A stretch of 64,000 nucleotides of DNA from contig NZ_RQVQ01000002.1 of NCBI RefSeq assembly GCF_003865405.1, forward strand, positions 62,001-126,000. Direction: 5' to 3'. A program made the translations under genes and the position numbers. Position 1 is the first letter of the stretch. Each line of letters begins with the position of its first letter. The stretch is from Paenimyroides tangerinum. Lineage in GTDB: Bacteria > Bacteroidota > Bacteroidia > Flavobacteriales > Flavobacteriaceae. The notes under the pieces are model-generated. The model ran no database searches, was not told the DNA's origin, and was given only the letters and a program-made list of their open reading frames with translations. Positions 45,692 to 56,742 of the stretch are shown here, piece after piece.

Positions 45692-46072
45692 ATGAATTCA
45701 TTTACAATCTTTTTAGTGTTAATCACTATTGTATCTTTGTTATTAATCGTCGTAATTATGATTCAAAATCCAAAAGGAGGAGGATTAGATTCATCTTTAG
45801 GAGGTTCAACTAACATTGGTGGTGTTCAGAACACTAACAAATTTTTAGACAAAAGTACTTGGACATTAGCATTTACTTTATTTGCATTAGTACTTTTCTC
45901 AAGCTTAAGTTTCACAAGCGGAAACATTGGAGATTCTAAAATCCTTGATGAAAATGCTGTAATTCCTGCTGCGCCAGTAGTAACACCTGCTGCTCCTGCA
46001 ACAGAAAATGCTGCTGAAACAACACCAGCACAACCTGCTGGAACTGGAACTGAAGCACAACCTGCAAAATAG
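45692..46072 (+). CDS. secG: Preprotein translocase subunit SecG
   Basis: The 126-residue protein has two membrane helices (FLVLITIVSLLLIVVIMIQ and TWTLAFTLFALVLFSSL) flanking the conserved cytoplasmic loop NPKGGGLDSSLGG. The C-terminal about 40 residues are Ala/Pro/Thr-rich and probably disordered in the periplasm, an extension usual in this group. SecG assists SecYE in protein export. It ends the miaB-to-secG unit before a terminator. Confidence 0.94.
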   Translation: MNSFTIFLVLITIVSLLLIVVIMIQNPKGGGLDSSLGGSTNIGGVQNTNKFLDKSTWTLAFTLFALVLFSSLSFTSGNIGDSKILDENAVIPAAPVVTPAAPATENAAETTPAQPAGTGTEAQPAK

Positions 46073-46090
46073 TCCATTTAAACATAAAAT

Positions 46091-46128
46091 TAAAGTGTCA
46101 ACATGTCAGTGTTGGCACTTTTTTTATA
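46091..46128 (+). terminator. Terminator of secG
   Basis: AGTGTCAACA-tgtcag-TGTTGGCACT stem (one G-T pair) followed by T7. Confidence 0.85.
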
Positions 46129-46218
46129 CAAAAACATCAAATAAAACAGATGGCACAATTTATGAAATTAGTAAAACATAAAAATTAATCATATAACAAA
46201 ATATAAAATCATTTCATT

Positions 46219-46494
46219 ATGGCATTAAACATTAAACCACTTGCAGACCGCGTGATTATAGAACCGGCTGCTGCTGAAACGCAAACTGCTTCTGGAATTA
46301 TTATTCCTGATACTGCGAAAGAAAAACCTCAAAAAGGTACTGTGGTTGCTGTAGGAAACGGTAAAAAAGATGAACCTTTAACTGTTAAAGTTGGTGATAC
46401 TGTTTTGTATGGCAAATACGCTGGTACGGAATTAAAATTAGAAGGCACAAACTATTTAATTATGCGTGAAGAAGATATTCTTGCAATTATCTAA
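46219..46494 (+). CDS. groES: Co-chaperonin GroES
   Basis: The 91 residues contain all GroES landmarks: [17 protein letters not shown] at the N-terminus, the mobile loop [23 protein letters not shown], and [13 protein letters not shown]. It forms the heptameric lid of GroEL. It is the first gene of groES-groEL, 34 nt before groEL. No CIRCE element is present upstream, so HrcA control is not indicated; the 146-bp upstream gap shows no clear promoter box. Confidence 0.97.
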   Translation: MALNIKPLADRVIIEPAAAETQTASGIIIPDTAKEKPQKGTVVAVGNGKKDEPLTVKVGDTVLYGKYAGTELKLEGTNYLIMREEDILAII

Positions 46495-46504
46495 TCATCA
46501 TTAA

Positions 46505-48157
<1,653 letters not shown>

Positions 48158-48175
48158 AAATTTCCCAAATATAAT

Positions 48176-48216
48176 TTTAAAAGCGATTATTGATTTTTCA
48201 ATAGTCGCTTTTTTTA
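48176..48216 (+). terminator. Terminator of groES-groEL
   Basis: AAGCGATTATTGA-ttttt-TCAATAGTCGCTT stem with a T tract. Confidence 0.85.
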
Positions 48217-48294
48217 TGAATATTTTATAACAACCTTTAAAACAACTTATTAATAAAATTTGTAACTTATAACCTCAATTTTAAAAACAAAAAT

Positions 48295-49806
48295 ATGAGT
48301 ACAAATAAAATTTATGACAGACCAAATTTCAAAGCCCAGTACGATAATTACATCAATGGAAAATTCACAGCACCTAGTTCGGGAAAATATTTTGATGTAA
48401 TCACTCCATTAGACGGAACTGTAATGGCACAAGCAGCACATTCTAATGCAAAAGATTTAGAAATTGCAGTTGACGCGGCAGCTGAAGCTTTTAAAACTTG
48501 GGGAAAGACTTCGGCAACACAAAGAAGTATTATCTTAAATAAAATTGCCGATCGAATCGAAGCTAATTTAGAACATTTAGCAGTTGTAGAAACAGTTGAC
48601 AACGGCAAACCAGTTCGTGAAACATTAAATGCTGATTTACCTTTAGTTGTAGATCATTTTAGATATTTTGCAAGTGTGATTCGCGCTGAAGAAGGTTCAC
48701 TATCTGAACTTGATGCTAACACCGTTTCTTTAATTGTAAATGAACCTTTAGGAGTTGTAGCTCAAATTATTCCTTGGAACTTCCCGTTATTAATGGCAAC
48801 TTGGAAATTAGCTCCAGCTTTAGCCGCAGGAAACTGTGTCGTATTAAAACCAGCTGAATCTACTCCAATTTCAATTTTAGTTTTAATGGAAATCATCGGA
48901 GATTTATTACCTGCCGGAGTTATCAATGTAGTTAATGGTTTTGGTTCAGAACTTGGGCAAGCTTTAGTAACCAATCCAAAAGTTTCAAAAGCTGCATTTA
49001 CAGGTTCTACTGCAACAGGTCGTTTAGTTATGCAATATGCAACTGAAAATATCATTCCAGTAACTTTAGAATTAGGAGGAAAATCACCAAACGTATTCTT
49101 CGAATCTGTAATGGATAATGATGATGATTATTTAGACAAAGCTATTGAAGGAGCAGTTTTATTTGCGTTGAACCAAGGTGAAATCTGTACTTGTCCGTCT
49201 AGATTATTAATTCAAGAATCTATTTATGATAAGTTTATCACCCGAGTAATCGAAAGAGTTAATGCGATTAAATCAGGAAATCCGTTAGATACTTCAACAA
49301 TGATTGGAGCACAAGCTTCAAAAATTCAACACGATAAAATTCTTAATTATATTAAATTAGGAATCGAAGAAGGTGCTGAAGTTCTAACTGGTGGTAGCGC
49401 AAATATTTTAGAAGGAGATTTAGCAAACGGATATTATGTAAAACCAACTTTATTAAAAGGACATAATAAAATGCGTGTTTTCCAAGAAGAAATTTTTGGA
49501 CCTGTTTTAGCTGTTACCACTTTCAAGGATGAAGCAGATGCAATTGCAATTGCGAATGACACGATTTATGGTTTAGGAGCTGGAGTTTGGACACGTGATG
49601 CGCATCAATTATATCAAATTCCTAGAGCTATTCAAGCTGGAAGAGTTTGGGTAAATCAATACCATAGTTATCCAGCTGGTGCGCCATTTGGTGGATATAA
49701 ACTTTCTGGAATCGGAAGAGAAAATCACAAAATGATGTTAGACCATTACCGTCAATCTAAAAATATGTTGATATCTTACGACAAGAAAAAACTAGGTTTC
49801 TTTTAA
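48295..49806 (+). CDS. Aldehyde dehydrogenase (ExaC/AcoD type)
   Basis: The 503-residue NAD(P)-dependent aldehyde dehydrogenase shows [22 protein letters not shown], the catalytic Glu in [12 protein letters not shown] and the catalytic Cys in [11 protein letters not shown] (the C-T-C-P-S-R form marks the acetaldehyde dehydrogenase ExaC/AcoD group). The C-terminal motif [15 protein letters not shown] is intact. It oxidises short aldehydes to acids in the cytoplasm. It is followed after 9 nt by its usual partner of the DUF779 family. Confidence 0.94.
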   Translation: MSTNKIYDRPNFKAQYDNYINGKFTAPSSGKYFDVITPLDGTVMAQAAHSNAKDLEIAVDAAAEAFKTWGKTSATQRSIILNKIADRIEANLEHLAVVETVDNGKPVRETLNADLPLVVDHFRYFASVIRAEEGSLSELDANTVSLIVNEPLGVVAQIIPWNFPLLMATWKLAPALAAGNCVVLKPAESTPISILVLMEIIGDLLPAGVINVVNGFGSELGQALVTNPKVSKAAFTGSTATGRLVMQYATENIIPVTLELGGKSPNVFFESVMDNDDDYLDKAIEGAVLFALNQGEICTCPSRLLIQESIYDKFITRVIERVNAIKSGNPLDTSTMIGAQASKIQHDKILNYIKLGIEEGAEVLTGGSANILEGDLANGYYVKPTLLKGHNKMRVFQEEIFGPVLAVTTFKDEADAIAIANDTIYGLGAGVWTRDAHQLYQIPRAIQAGRVWVNQYHSYPAGAPFGGYKLSGIGRENHKMMLDHYRQSKNMLISYDKKKLGFF

Positions 49807-49815
49807 TCGGCATAA

Positions 49816-50205
49816 ATGACAAGTCTAAAAAGATTATCAGCTACTCCAAAAGCAATAGAATTGGTAAAAGAACTTGAGGCAGAATTTGGTCCTTTAATGT
49901 TTTATCAAGCTGGTGGATGTTGTGAAGGAACACAACCTATGTGCTTCAAAAAAGGAGGTTATTTTCCGAGAATGAAAGATGTTTGCATTGGACAAATTTT
50001 AGATTATGATTTTTGGATTGATTGCGATTTATTCGAATATTGGAAAAACGCTCATTTTGAACTAGACGTTATTGACGGTTTTGGAACAGGTGGTTTTTCG
50101 TTAGAAATTCCAAAAGGAAAAACTTTCAAAATAAATTATACTTTATTTACACCTGATGAATTAGAAATATTAAATCAAGAAGAAATCAAACGATTTAGAT
50201 CATAA
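49816..50205 (+). CDS. DUF779 protein
   Basis: The 129-residue protein matches DUF779: an N-terminal helix (TPKAIELVKELEAEFGPLMFYQAGGCCEG), paired cysteines, and YWKNAHFELDVIDGFGTGGFSLE. DUF779 genes are widely found next to ExaC/AcoD aldehyde dehydrogenases, as here, and the Cys-Cys pair suggests metal or redox chemistry. The exact function is unknown. Confidence 0.9.
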   Translation: MTSLKRLSATPKAIELVKELEAEFGPLMFYQAGGCCEGTQPMCFKKGGYFPRMKDVCIGQILDYDFWIDCDLFEYWKNAHFELDVIDGFGTGGFSLEIPKGKTFKINYTLFTPDELEILNQEEIKRFRS

Positions 50206-50236
50206 AAAAAGCTTGGCGGTTGCCAAGCTTTTTTGC
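50204..50236. terminator. Bidirectional terminator
   Basis: AAGCTTGGC-ggtt-GCCAAGCTT stem with A and T flanks, between convergent genes. Confidence 0.9.
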
Positions 50237-50251
50237 TATAAAATTTTTCAG

Positions 50252-50602
50252 TTATTCTGCTTTACGTTCATAAACACAACACGTATGTAATGCTGCATAA
50301 TCTTCATCTGTCGCACGAACTTCACCTGTATCGTGTCCAACTTTAGCAACCGCTTCACAAATTACAGTAGTAGAAGTTTTGTTTTCATCAATAATTACGT
50401 GTAATGTTTGATCTTCTGAATGCCATTCTGCGGACTTCACTCCTTTGATAGCATAAGCAGCTTTTTCAATTCTCTTTTTACACATATCGCAGTTTCCTAA
50501 AACCTCGATATCATGCTTTGCATTTTTTTTCTTTTTTTCTTGTGCATTTGATGTAAATGCAAATCCTACTAAAGCTAGGAAAACTAATACTAAATTTTTC
50601 AT
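50252..50602 (-). CDS. Exported heavy-metal-associated (HMA) domain protein
   Basis: The 116-residue protein has a signal peptide (MKNLVLVFLALVGFAFTSNAQ), then a Lys-rich linker and one HMA ferredoxin-like domain with the metal motif CDMC (GNCDMCKKRIEKAAYAIKG, about residue 38) and VKSAEWHSEDQTLHVIIDENK. A C-terminal LHTCCVYE pair adds two more cysteines. Exported rather than cytosolic, it probably binds copper or a similar ion in the periplasm. It is the third gene of the HYC_CC_PP-TonB receptor-HMA operon, 7 nt after the receptor gene. Confidence 0.9.
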   Translation of the reverse strand: MKNLVLVFLALVGFAFTSNAQEKKKKNAKHDIEVLGNCDMCKKRIEKAAYAIKGVKSAEWHSEDQTLHVIIDENKTSTTVICEAVAKVGHDTGEVRATDEDYAALHTCCVYERKAE

Positions 50603-50609
50603 CTTTTTT

Positions 50610-52850
50610 TTATTTTATTTTAAATCTTAAACCAGCATAATACATTTGTCCGAAAATTGGAGCATAAATCATAGTACTATCAAAATTAGAACCAAAAGGA
50701 TCATCTGCTCCTAAAATCACACGATTTTGTTGATAATTCGTCATATTCTCACCTCCAACATAAATTTCAAAACGATCACTAAAGATCTTTGTAACTTGTG
50801 CATTTATAGTCGAAAATGGATTTGTATTTTGACCTAATTGATTTTGTGCTAAATTATCACCCGTATATGGTAAACGTTGCTTTCCTAACCAATTCCAAGT
50901 TGCATCAAACTTCCAACTTCCACCTTTATCTGTTTCGTGTGTTTGATATTCTAAGTTCACAAATACTCTGTTTTTCGCTTGAAGCGGACGTTCTAAATTA
51001 CCTGATTTATAAGTTGTTTTAATATCGTAATATTTATAAGCGGCACGTAAATTTAAATGTTTTGCTAAATTATATGACAAATCAACCTGGAAAGAATTAG
51101 CATACGACTTTCCATCTAAATTATAGAAATCAACAGTACGAGCCGATTGATCTAAATCAACAACGATTTGATTTTGAAAATCTGTTCTGTAAAAATCAAA
51201 TCCAATCTCAGCTTTTTTACCTAAGAAATGAAATCCTTGAGAGAAACTAACACCATAATTCCAAGCAATTTCTGGGTCCATATGATATGCTTTTCCATCT
51301 GCATAATTAATATTAAACTGACGAGAACTTGCAAAAAGATATTGATTCTCAGCAAAAATATTTGCAATACGTTTCCCTCTTCCAACTGAAGCACGAATTA
51401 CAGCATCTTCCCAAGGATTGTAACGTAAATGTAATCTCGGAGTAACAAATAATCCCAAACGATTTGAATTATCAACACGCCCTCCTAAAACTAAAGCGAA
51501 ATTATCAGCATTATCATACGTATATTCAAAAAACGCTCCAACCGAATTATCTGTTCTATCATAGTTTTGAGCTGTGTAATTAAATACATCTTCTCCATAA
51601 TTATCATAAACAAAATTCAATCCAGTAGAAAATTTATGTAACGTATTACTGATAATTGAACTAAAAATTAAGTTCGAATAAAAACTTCTTTGTGAAATAT
51701 TATATTCATTTAAACCAAAATAAGATTTTTGGTTGTGATAACTAAATGAATTTTGCCATCCAATACTTTGAAAAGGCATATCCGGAAAAACGTATCCAAT
51801 TTTTGCATTGGCATCGAACTTTTCTGTGTTAATTTCGGAACCCCATAAATTGGTAGTTCCTTTATCACGTTTTTTATCAAAATCTACTTCGCCAGTTTGT
51901 TTTTCATCTTTCATATAACGAGCTGATAAAAACGCAACTAATCCGTTTTCTTGGTCAATATATTGCCAGCGATTCATTACATTAATCTGACTTCCAAGCG
52001 GATTATCTAAAAAACCGTCATGATTCATATCGTTTTTAGAAACACGCGCATTTCCATGAACAAATAAAGTTGAACTCCATTTATCATTCAATTTATGATT
52101 TAAATGTGTATTTACTTCAAAACGAGAATCTGTAGAACCAAAAAGATTTAAATAAAAAGGAATGTCATTTGCAGGTTTAATCAATTCGGTATTGATTTGC
52201 CCAGAAATACTTTCAAAACCATTAACCACACTTCCTGCACCTTTAGTTACTTGAATACTTTCAACCCAAGTTCCAGGAACAAAAGATAATCCGTAAGCCT
52301 GAGAAGCTCCACGAACTGTTGGAATATTTTCTTCTGCAATTAAAATATACGGACTCGTTAAGCCCAACATTTTAATCTGTTTGCTTCCAGAAATGGCATC
52401 CGAAAAATTCACATCAATGGCCGGATTTGTTTCAAATGATTCAGCCAAATTACAACAAGCTGCTTTCAACAATTCAGCGCTATTCATTGTCATTGTATTG
52501 GTATTCGAAGTATGAGAACGGGTTGTACTTTTTCGGGTTGTTTTGATTACAAGCTCATCCAAGGCTTGTTCTGATTTTAAAGTAATAATCAAGTTTTCTT
52601 TATTCGGAAAAGTAGAAATTTCCATAAGTTCAAAACCAACATACGAAACTTGTAAAATCGCATCCGGAACAAACTCTAAAGTAAAATTTCCTTGGGCATC
52701 GGCTTCAGCTCCAATTTCAGTATCTTTCCAAGAAATTAGAGCAAATTCTAAAGGTTTATTGTTTTTATCAACAACTTTCCCTGAGATTGTTTCCTGTGCT
52801 TGAGTATATTGAAACAAGACACAGAAAAATAATAATATATAATTTTTCAT
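50610..52850 (-). CDS. TonB-dependent receptor (metal-related context)
   Basis: The 746-residue protein has a signal peptide (MKNYILLFFCVLFQYTQAQ), a carboxypeptidase-regulatory-like domain (ISGKVVDKNNKPLEFALISW), a plug (SAELLKAACCNLAESFETNPAIDV … VRGASQAYGLSFVPGTWVESIQVTKGAGSVVNGFESISGQINTEL in parts) and a 22-strand-type barrel ending YYAGLRFKIK. It resembles colicin/ferric-siderophore type receptors; the plug contains a Cys-Cys pair. Neighbours suggest a metal such as copper, but specificity is inferred only. It is the central gene of a three-gene leftward operon. Confidence 0.92.
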   Translation of the reverse strand: MKNYILLFFCVLFQYTQAQETISGKVVDKNNKPLEFALISWKDTEIGAEADAQGNFTLEFVPDAILQVSYVGFELMEISTFPNKENLIITLKSEQALDELVIKTTRKSTTRSHTSNTNTMTMNSAELLKAACCNLAESFETNPAIDVNFSDAISGSKQIKMLGLTSPYILIAEENIPTVRGASQAYGLSFVPGTWVESIQVTKGAGSVVNGFESISGQINTELIKPANDIPFYLNLFGSTDSRFEVNTHLNHKLNDKWSSTLFVHGNARVSKNDMNHDGFLDNPLGSQINVMNRWQYIDQENGLVAFLSARYMKDEKQTGEVDFDKKRDKGTTNLWGSEINTEKFDANAKIGYVFPDMPFQSIGWQNSFSYHNQKSYFGLNEYNISQRSFYSNLIFSSIISNTLHKFSTGLNFVYDNYGEDVFNYTAQNYDRTDNSVGAFFEYTYDNADNFALVLGGRVDNSNRLGLFVTPRLHLRYNPWEDAVIRASVGRGKRIANIFAENQYLFASSRQFNINYADGKAYHMDPEIAWNYGVSFSQGFHFLGKKAEIGFDFYRTDFQNQIVVDLDQSARTVDFYNLDGKSYANSFQVDLSYNLAKHLNLRAAYKYYDIKTTYKSGNLERPLQAKNRVFVNLEYQTHETDKGGSWKFDATWNWLGKQRLPYTGDNLAQNQLGQNTNPFSTINAQVTKIFSDRFEIYVGGENMTNYQQNRVILGADDPFGSNFDSTMIYAPIFGQMYYAGLRFKIK

Positions 52851-52898
52851 TTTTTTACACGGGTATTTAGATTAATAAATAATTTAATAATCTAAAGT

Positions 52899-53327
52899 TT
52901 AAGCGTAATAAATAAGTTTTCGATAAAGTTTATAAAAAGGAGGCGCATTCGATTCACAGTAAAATTGAACGAATGTGTTTTTAGGAATTTGTAACTCAAA
53001 AGCTTCCGGAATTACAATTTGATGAACCTCTGGAACTAAAAATGAATTGATTTGGAACTGAACAGAATTAGTTTTAATTTGTTTTTCATCTGTTTTCTGT
53101 TTAACCACCTCATCCTTGCAACAAGGTTCTTCTTGTGTAGATTTTTTTTGTCCGCAACAAATATCTGAATCCTGTTCACTTAAAGAATGAAGCTTCGATT
53201 CAGAAAGAAAATCGAAAGAAATATCTGCTATAACTTCTTTACAATAATGTATATTAACAGCCAGTCCAATGTTTGAAAACATTAGAAAAAAGGTCATAAT
53301 AAAACATATGTATTTTTGTTTAAGCAT
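52899..53327 (-). CDS. HYC_CC_PP family protein
   Basis: The 142-residue exported protein contains the family's three hallmarks: HYC (NIHYCKE), CC (DICCGQ and PCCKDE) and a PP (APPFYKL) near the C-terminus. It is a small Cys-rich periplasmic or surface protein often found beside TonB receptors and HMA proteins, as here. A -7 box, TACCTTTG on the minus strand at 53332-53339, lies only 5 nt upstream of the ATG. A start at Met11 (53297) or Met16 (signal peptide MFSNIGLAVNIHYC) may therefore be the true one. Confidence 0.85.
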   Translation of the reverse strand: MLKQKYICFIMTFFLMFSNIGLAVNIHYCKEVIADISFDFLSESKLHSLSEQDSDICCGQKKSTQEEPCCKDEVVKQKTDEKQIKTNSVQFQINSFLVPEVHQIVIPEAFELQIPKNTFVQFYCESNAPPFYKLYRKLIYYA

Positions 53328-53331
53328 AAAT

Positions 53332-53339
53332 CAAAGGTA
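53332..53339 (-). promoter_or_regulatory. -7 box of the HYC_CC_PP operon
   Basis: TACCTTTG on the minus strand, unusually near the first ATG (53327), which suggests a leaderless message or a later start. Confidence 0.4.
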
Positions 53340-53414
53340 ATATTATATCTGTTAAAAAAAAACTAAAAACCGAAAAATGAACAATTTAGATTTATTTTTA
53401 CAAAAAATAATAAA

Positions 53415-53876
53415 ATGAAATTCGATATCTTAAAAAACAATTGTTTAAACATAGTAGAAAACAACGAATTAAAATTCGAAGATAAACTTCTAGAAATTTG
53501 TAAAATATTAAAAAACGAAATAGCATATTATGATTGGGTAGGATTTTATTTCAGAAACGGTGACAAAGAAGAATTAATTTTAGGTCCTTATGCTGGAGAA
53601 CCAACAGACCATACAATTATTCCTTTCGGAAAAGGCATTTGCGGACAAGTTGCTGTTTCTAATAAAAATTTTGTCGTAGAAGATGTAACAGCTCAAGATA
53701 ATTATATTTCCTGTAATTTCAATGTGAAATCGGAAATTGTAATTCCGCTATTCGTTGACGGACAAAACATCGGGCAAATTGATATTGATTCAAACACTTT
53801 AAAAGCATTTGGTAAAGAAGACGAATTGTTTTTGGAATGGTTAAATAGTGAGATTAGTAAAATATATAATTCCTAA
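53415..53876 (+). CDS. GAF-domain free methionine-(R)-sulfoxide reductase-like protein
   Basis: The 153-residue single GAF domain matches fRMsr (YebR): YDWVGFYFRNGD, LILGPYAGEPTD, PFGKGICGQVAVSNKNFVVEDV, NYISCNFNVKSEIVIPL and IGQIDIDSNTLKAF. Cys76 (GICG) and Cys100 (YISC) are 24 apart, as are Cys94 and Cys118 of the E. coli enzyme; Cys100 would be the catalytic one. The further E. coli Cys84 is at position 66 here as His, so one resolving cysteine is missing. It would reduce free Met-R-sulfoxide in the cytoplasm. Monocistronic. Confidence 0.85.
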   Translation: MKFDILKNNCLNIVENNELKFEDKLLEICKILKNEIAYYDWVGFYFRNGDKEELILGPYAGEPTDHTIIPFGKGICGQVAVSNKNFVVEDVTAQDNYISCNFNVKSEIVIPLFVDGQNIGQIDIDSNTLKAFGKEDELFLEWLNSEISKIYNS

Positions 53877-53933
53877 TATTTTAAGAATTTAACTACCAGT
53901 CAATAACGATAAAACTATTTTATAGATTAACTC

Positions 53934-53963
53934 TTGTCAATTCAAAAAATATATATACATTTG
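53934..53963 (+). promoter_or_regulatory. Promoter of rpsO
   Basis: TTG (53934-53936) and TACATTTG (53956-53963), 19 nt apart. The ATG is 53 nt further. Confidence 0.65.
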
Positions 53964-54016
53964 CAGGGAATTAGAAAACCTAATTCGTACATAATAATCA
54001 TTTAAACAATATTAGC

Positions 54017-54286
54017 ATGTATTTAACTAAAGAAGTTAAAGAGCAAATCTTCGCTAAACACGGAGGTGCAGCAGCAAACACAGGTTCTGCAGAAGGACAA
54101 ATCGCTTTATTCACATTCAGAATTTCGCATTTAACTGAGCATTTAAAAAAGAACCGTCACGATTACAACACTGAGCGTTCATTAGTACTTTTAGTAGGTA
54201 AAAGAAGAAGACTTCTTGATTACTTAAAGAAAACTGAGATTAACAGATATCGTGAAATTATCAAAGAATTGAATATTAGAAAATAA
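54017..54286 (+). CDS. rpsO: 30S ribosomal protein S15
   Basis: The 89-residue protein has the S15 fold: AKHGGAAANTGSAEGQIALFTFRISHLTEHLKKNRHDYNTERSLVLLVGKRRRLLDYL in parts. It binds the central domain of 16S rRNA. Gene order rpsO-pnp is the classical one. A terminator-like hairpin at 54298-54328 separates it from pnp, so readthrough or a second promoter must serve pnp. Confidence 0.98.
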   Translation: MYLTKEVKEQIFAKHGGAAANTGSAEGQIALFTFRISHLTEHLKKNRHDYNTERSLVLLVGKRRRLLDYLKKTEINRYREIIKELNIRK

Positions 54287-54297
54287 TCAATCGATTA

Positions 54298-54328
54298 AGA
54301 GGTGCCTTTGCGCCTCTTTATTTTTTTA
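54298..54328 (+). terminator. Terminator of rpsO
   Basis: GAGGTGC-cttt-GCGCCTC stem followed by a T-rich tract. Confidence 0.75.
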
Positions 54329-54455
54329 CACAAAAGCTAACAGAAGTTTGGTTTTTCATTGGGTTTCAAACAACTACACACAACAACACAACAACACACA
54401 CCGCTTATTTATTTAAGCAAGAACAAACCCATTGTTTAATAAAACTAAAGAAATT

Positions 54456-56639
54456 ATGATTCCTAAAGTAACCAAAGAAATCATCGATTTAGGAGATGGA
54501 AGAACCATCGAAATCGAAACAGGTAAATTAGCCAAACAAGCTGACGGTTCAGTAGTCGTTCGCTCAGGAGACTGTATGCTTTTAGCTACAGCGGTTTCTG
54601 CAAGAACTGCAAAACCAGACATCGATTTTCTACCATTAACAGTAGATTATAGAGAGAAGTTTTCAGCAGCAGGTCGTTTCCCTGGAGGCTTTTTCAAAAG
54701 AGAAGCTCGTCCTAGCGACAGCGAAATTTTAACTATGCGTTTAGTGGATCGTGTTTTACGTCCATTATTCCCAGATGATTATCACGCTGAAACTCAAATT
54801 ATGATTCAGTTGATGTCATTTGACGAAAACGTTATGCCTGATGCACTTGCTGGTTTAGCAGCATCTGCTGCGTTAGCTGTTTCTGACATTCCTTTCTACA
54901 ACTACATTTCTGAAGTTCGAGTAGGAAGAGTAAATGGTCAATTAATCATCAATCCTACAAAGAAACAATTAGAAGAATCTGATATCGATATGATGATTGG
55001 AGCTTCTAAAGATTCTGTTGCGATGGTTGAAGGTGAAATGAAGGAAATTTCTGAAGCTGAAATGGTTGAAGCAATTAAATTTGCTCACGAAGCAATCATC
55101 AAACAAGTTGAAGCACAAGAAAAGATGCGCGCGGCATTAGGATTAACTTCTTATAGAGAATACGAATCTGAAAAAAACAACGAAGAAATTCTTGAAAGAG
55201 TAAATGCTTTCGCATATGATAAATTATATGCAATCGCAGCTGAAGCTAGTGCTAAACATGAAAGAAGTGAAAAATTCGCTTTAGTAAAAGAAGAATTAAA
55301 AGCAACTTTTACAGAAGAAGAATTAGAAGAAAATGGAGATTTAGTTTCTAAATATTTTTCTAAAACTCAAAAAGAAGCTGTTCGTAACTTAATCCTTGAC
55401 CAAGGAATTCGTTTAGACGGTCGTAAAACTACAGAAATTCGTCCAATTTGGTGTGAAGTAGATTACTTACCATCAACTCACGGATCTTCAATCTTTACAC
55501 GTGGTGAAACTCAAGCATTAGCAACTGTAACTTTAGGAACATCTAGAGAAGCAAACGTTATCGATTTACCAAGTGATCAAGGTGAAGAGCGTTTCTATTT
55601 ACATTACAACTTCCCTCCATATTCTACAGGAGAAGCAAAACCTTTAAGAGGTGTTTCTCGTAGAGAAGTTGGACACGGAAACTTAGCACAACGTGCTTTA
55701 AAAAATATGATTCCTGCAGATTGTCCTTACACAATCCGTTTAGTGTCTGATGTATTAGAATCAAATGGTTCATCATCAATGGCAACGGTTTGTGCTGGAA
55801 CTTTAGCATTATTAGATGCTGGAATTCAAATGGTAAAACCAGTTTCTGGTATCGCAATGGGATTAATTTCTGATGCAAAAACAGGACGTTGGGCAGTTTT
55901 ATCTGATATCTTAGGAGATGAAGATCACTTAGGAGATATGGATTTCAAAGTAACAGGAACTGAAAAAGGTATCACTGCTTGTCAGATGGATATTAAAATT
56001 GAAGGATTAGCTTACGATATTATGGAGCAAGCTTTAAAACAAGCTCACGAAGGTCGTTTACATATCTTAGGAAAGTTAGTTGAAACAATTGCGCAACCAA
56101 ATGCAAATGTAAAAACTCACGCTCCAAAAATTATCACAAGAACAATTCCTGGTGCATTCATCGGTGCATTAATTGGACCTGGTGGAAAAGTAATCCAAGA
56201 ATTACAAAAAGCTACAGGTACAACAATTGTTATTAACGAAGTAGATGAGCAAGGAGTTGTTGAAATTTTAGGTACTGATCCTACTGGAATTGAGGCAGTA
56301 TTAGCTAAAATTCAATCAATCACTTTCAAACCTGCAATGGGTGAAGCTTATGAAGTTAAAGTAGTTAAAATGTTAGATTTTGGAGCAGTTGTTGAATACA
56401 CAGCAGCACCAGGAAATGAAGTTTTATTACACGTATCTGAATTAGCTTGGGAACGTACTGAAAACGTAACAGACGTAGTAAACTTAGGTGATGTATTCCA
56501 AGTTAAATATCTTGGATTAGATCCTAAAACTAGAAAAGAAAAAGTTTCTCGTAAAGCATTATTACCTCGTCCTCCGAAAGAAGAGAAAAAACCGGAAGCT
56601 AAAACAAATGAAGCTCCGAAATCTGAAGATAAAAAATAA
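54456..56639 (+). CDS. pnp: Polynucleotide phosphorylase
   Basis: I choose the ATG at 54456 over the TTG at 54432 because the product then begins [19 protein letters not shown], the usual form in this group. The 727 residues hold two RNase PH domains (second one from [20 protein letters not shown], about residue 310), a KH domain ([17 protein letters not shown]) and an S1 domain ([27 protein letters not shown]), and end in a Lys/Glu/Pro-rich tail. It degrades RNA 3'-5' with phosphate. It follows rpsO. Confidence 0.97.
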   Translation: MIPKVTKEIIDLGDGRTIEIETGKLAKQADGSVVVRSGDCMLLATAVSARTAKPDIDFLPLTVDYREKFSAAGRFPGGFFKREARPSDSEILTMRLVDRVLRPLFPDDYHAETQIMIQLMSFDENVMPDALAGLAASAALAVSDIPFYNYISEVRVGRVNGQLIINPTKKQLEESDIDMMIGASKDSVAMVEGEMKEISEAEMVEAIKFAHEAIIKQVEAQEKMRAALGLTSYREYESEKNNEEILERVNAFAYDKLYAIAAEASAKHERSEKFALVKEELKATFTEEELEENGDLVSKYFSKTQKEAVRNLILDQGIRLDGRKTTEIRPIWCEVDYLPSTHGSSIFTRGETQALATVTLGTSREANVIDLPSDQGEERFYLHYNFPPYSTGEAKPLRGVSRREVGHGNLAQRALKNMIPADCPYTIRLVSDVLESNGSSSMATVCAGTLALLDAGIQMVKPVSGIAMGLISDAKTGRWAVLSDILGDEDHLGDMDFKVTGTEKGITACQMDIKIEGLAYDIMEQALKQAHEGRLHILGKLVETIAQPNANVKTHAPKIITRTIPGAFIGALIGPGGKVIQELQKATGTTIVINEVDEQGVVEILGTDPTGIEAVLAKIQSITFKPAMGEAYEVKVVKMLDFGAVVEYTAAPGNEVLLHVSELAWERTENVTDVVNLGDVFQVKYLGLDPKTRKEKVSRKALLPRPPKEEKKPEAKTNEAPKSEDKK

Positions 56640-56659
56640 TCTTATTTGAATTAGATTTT

Positions 56660-56700
56660 TTAAAAAAGCGATTGATACTTTTATCAGTCGCTTTTTTTTG
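56660..56700 (+). terminator. Terminator of pnp
   Basis: AGCGATTGATA-ctttt-ATCAGTCGCT stem (imperfect) followed by T8. Confidence 0.8.
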
Positions 56701-56703
56701 CAT

Positions 56704-56738
56704 TAAAAAAATCTCAATATTGCTATTGAGACTTTTTT
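56704..56738 (-). terminator. Terminator of mscL
   Basis: TCTCAATA-ttgc-TATTGAGA perfect stem, T-rich on the minus strand side, next to the mscL stop. Confidence 0.8.
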
Positions 56739-56742
56739 AATT

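Noticed and set aside
45826..46077. Minus-strand ORF over the secG tail
   Set aside because: It is the reverse strand of the Ala/Pro-rich secG C-terminus and has no support of its own.
46073..46218. CIRCE or other heat-shock operator upstream of groES
   Set aside because: No TTAGCACTC-N9-GAGTGCTAA or near match is present; only the secG terminator and plain AT-rich DNA are seen.
54432..54455. TTG start for pnp at 54432
   Set aside because: The ATG at 54456 gives the N-terminus normally seen for PNPase in this group.
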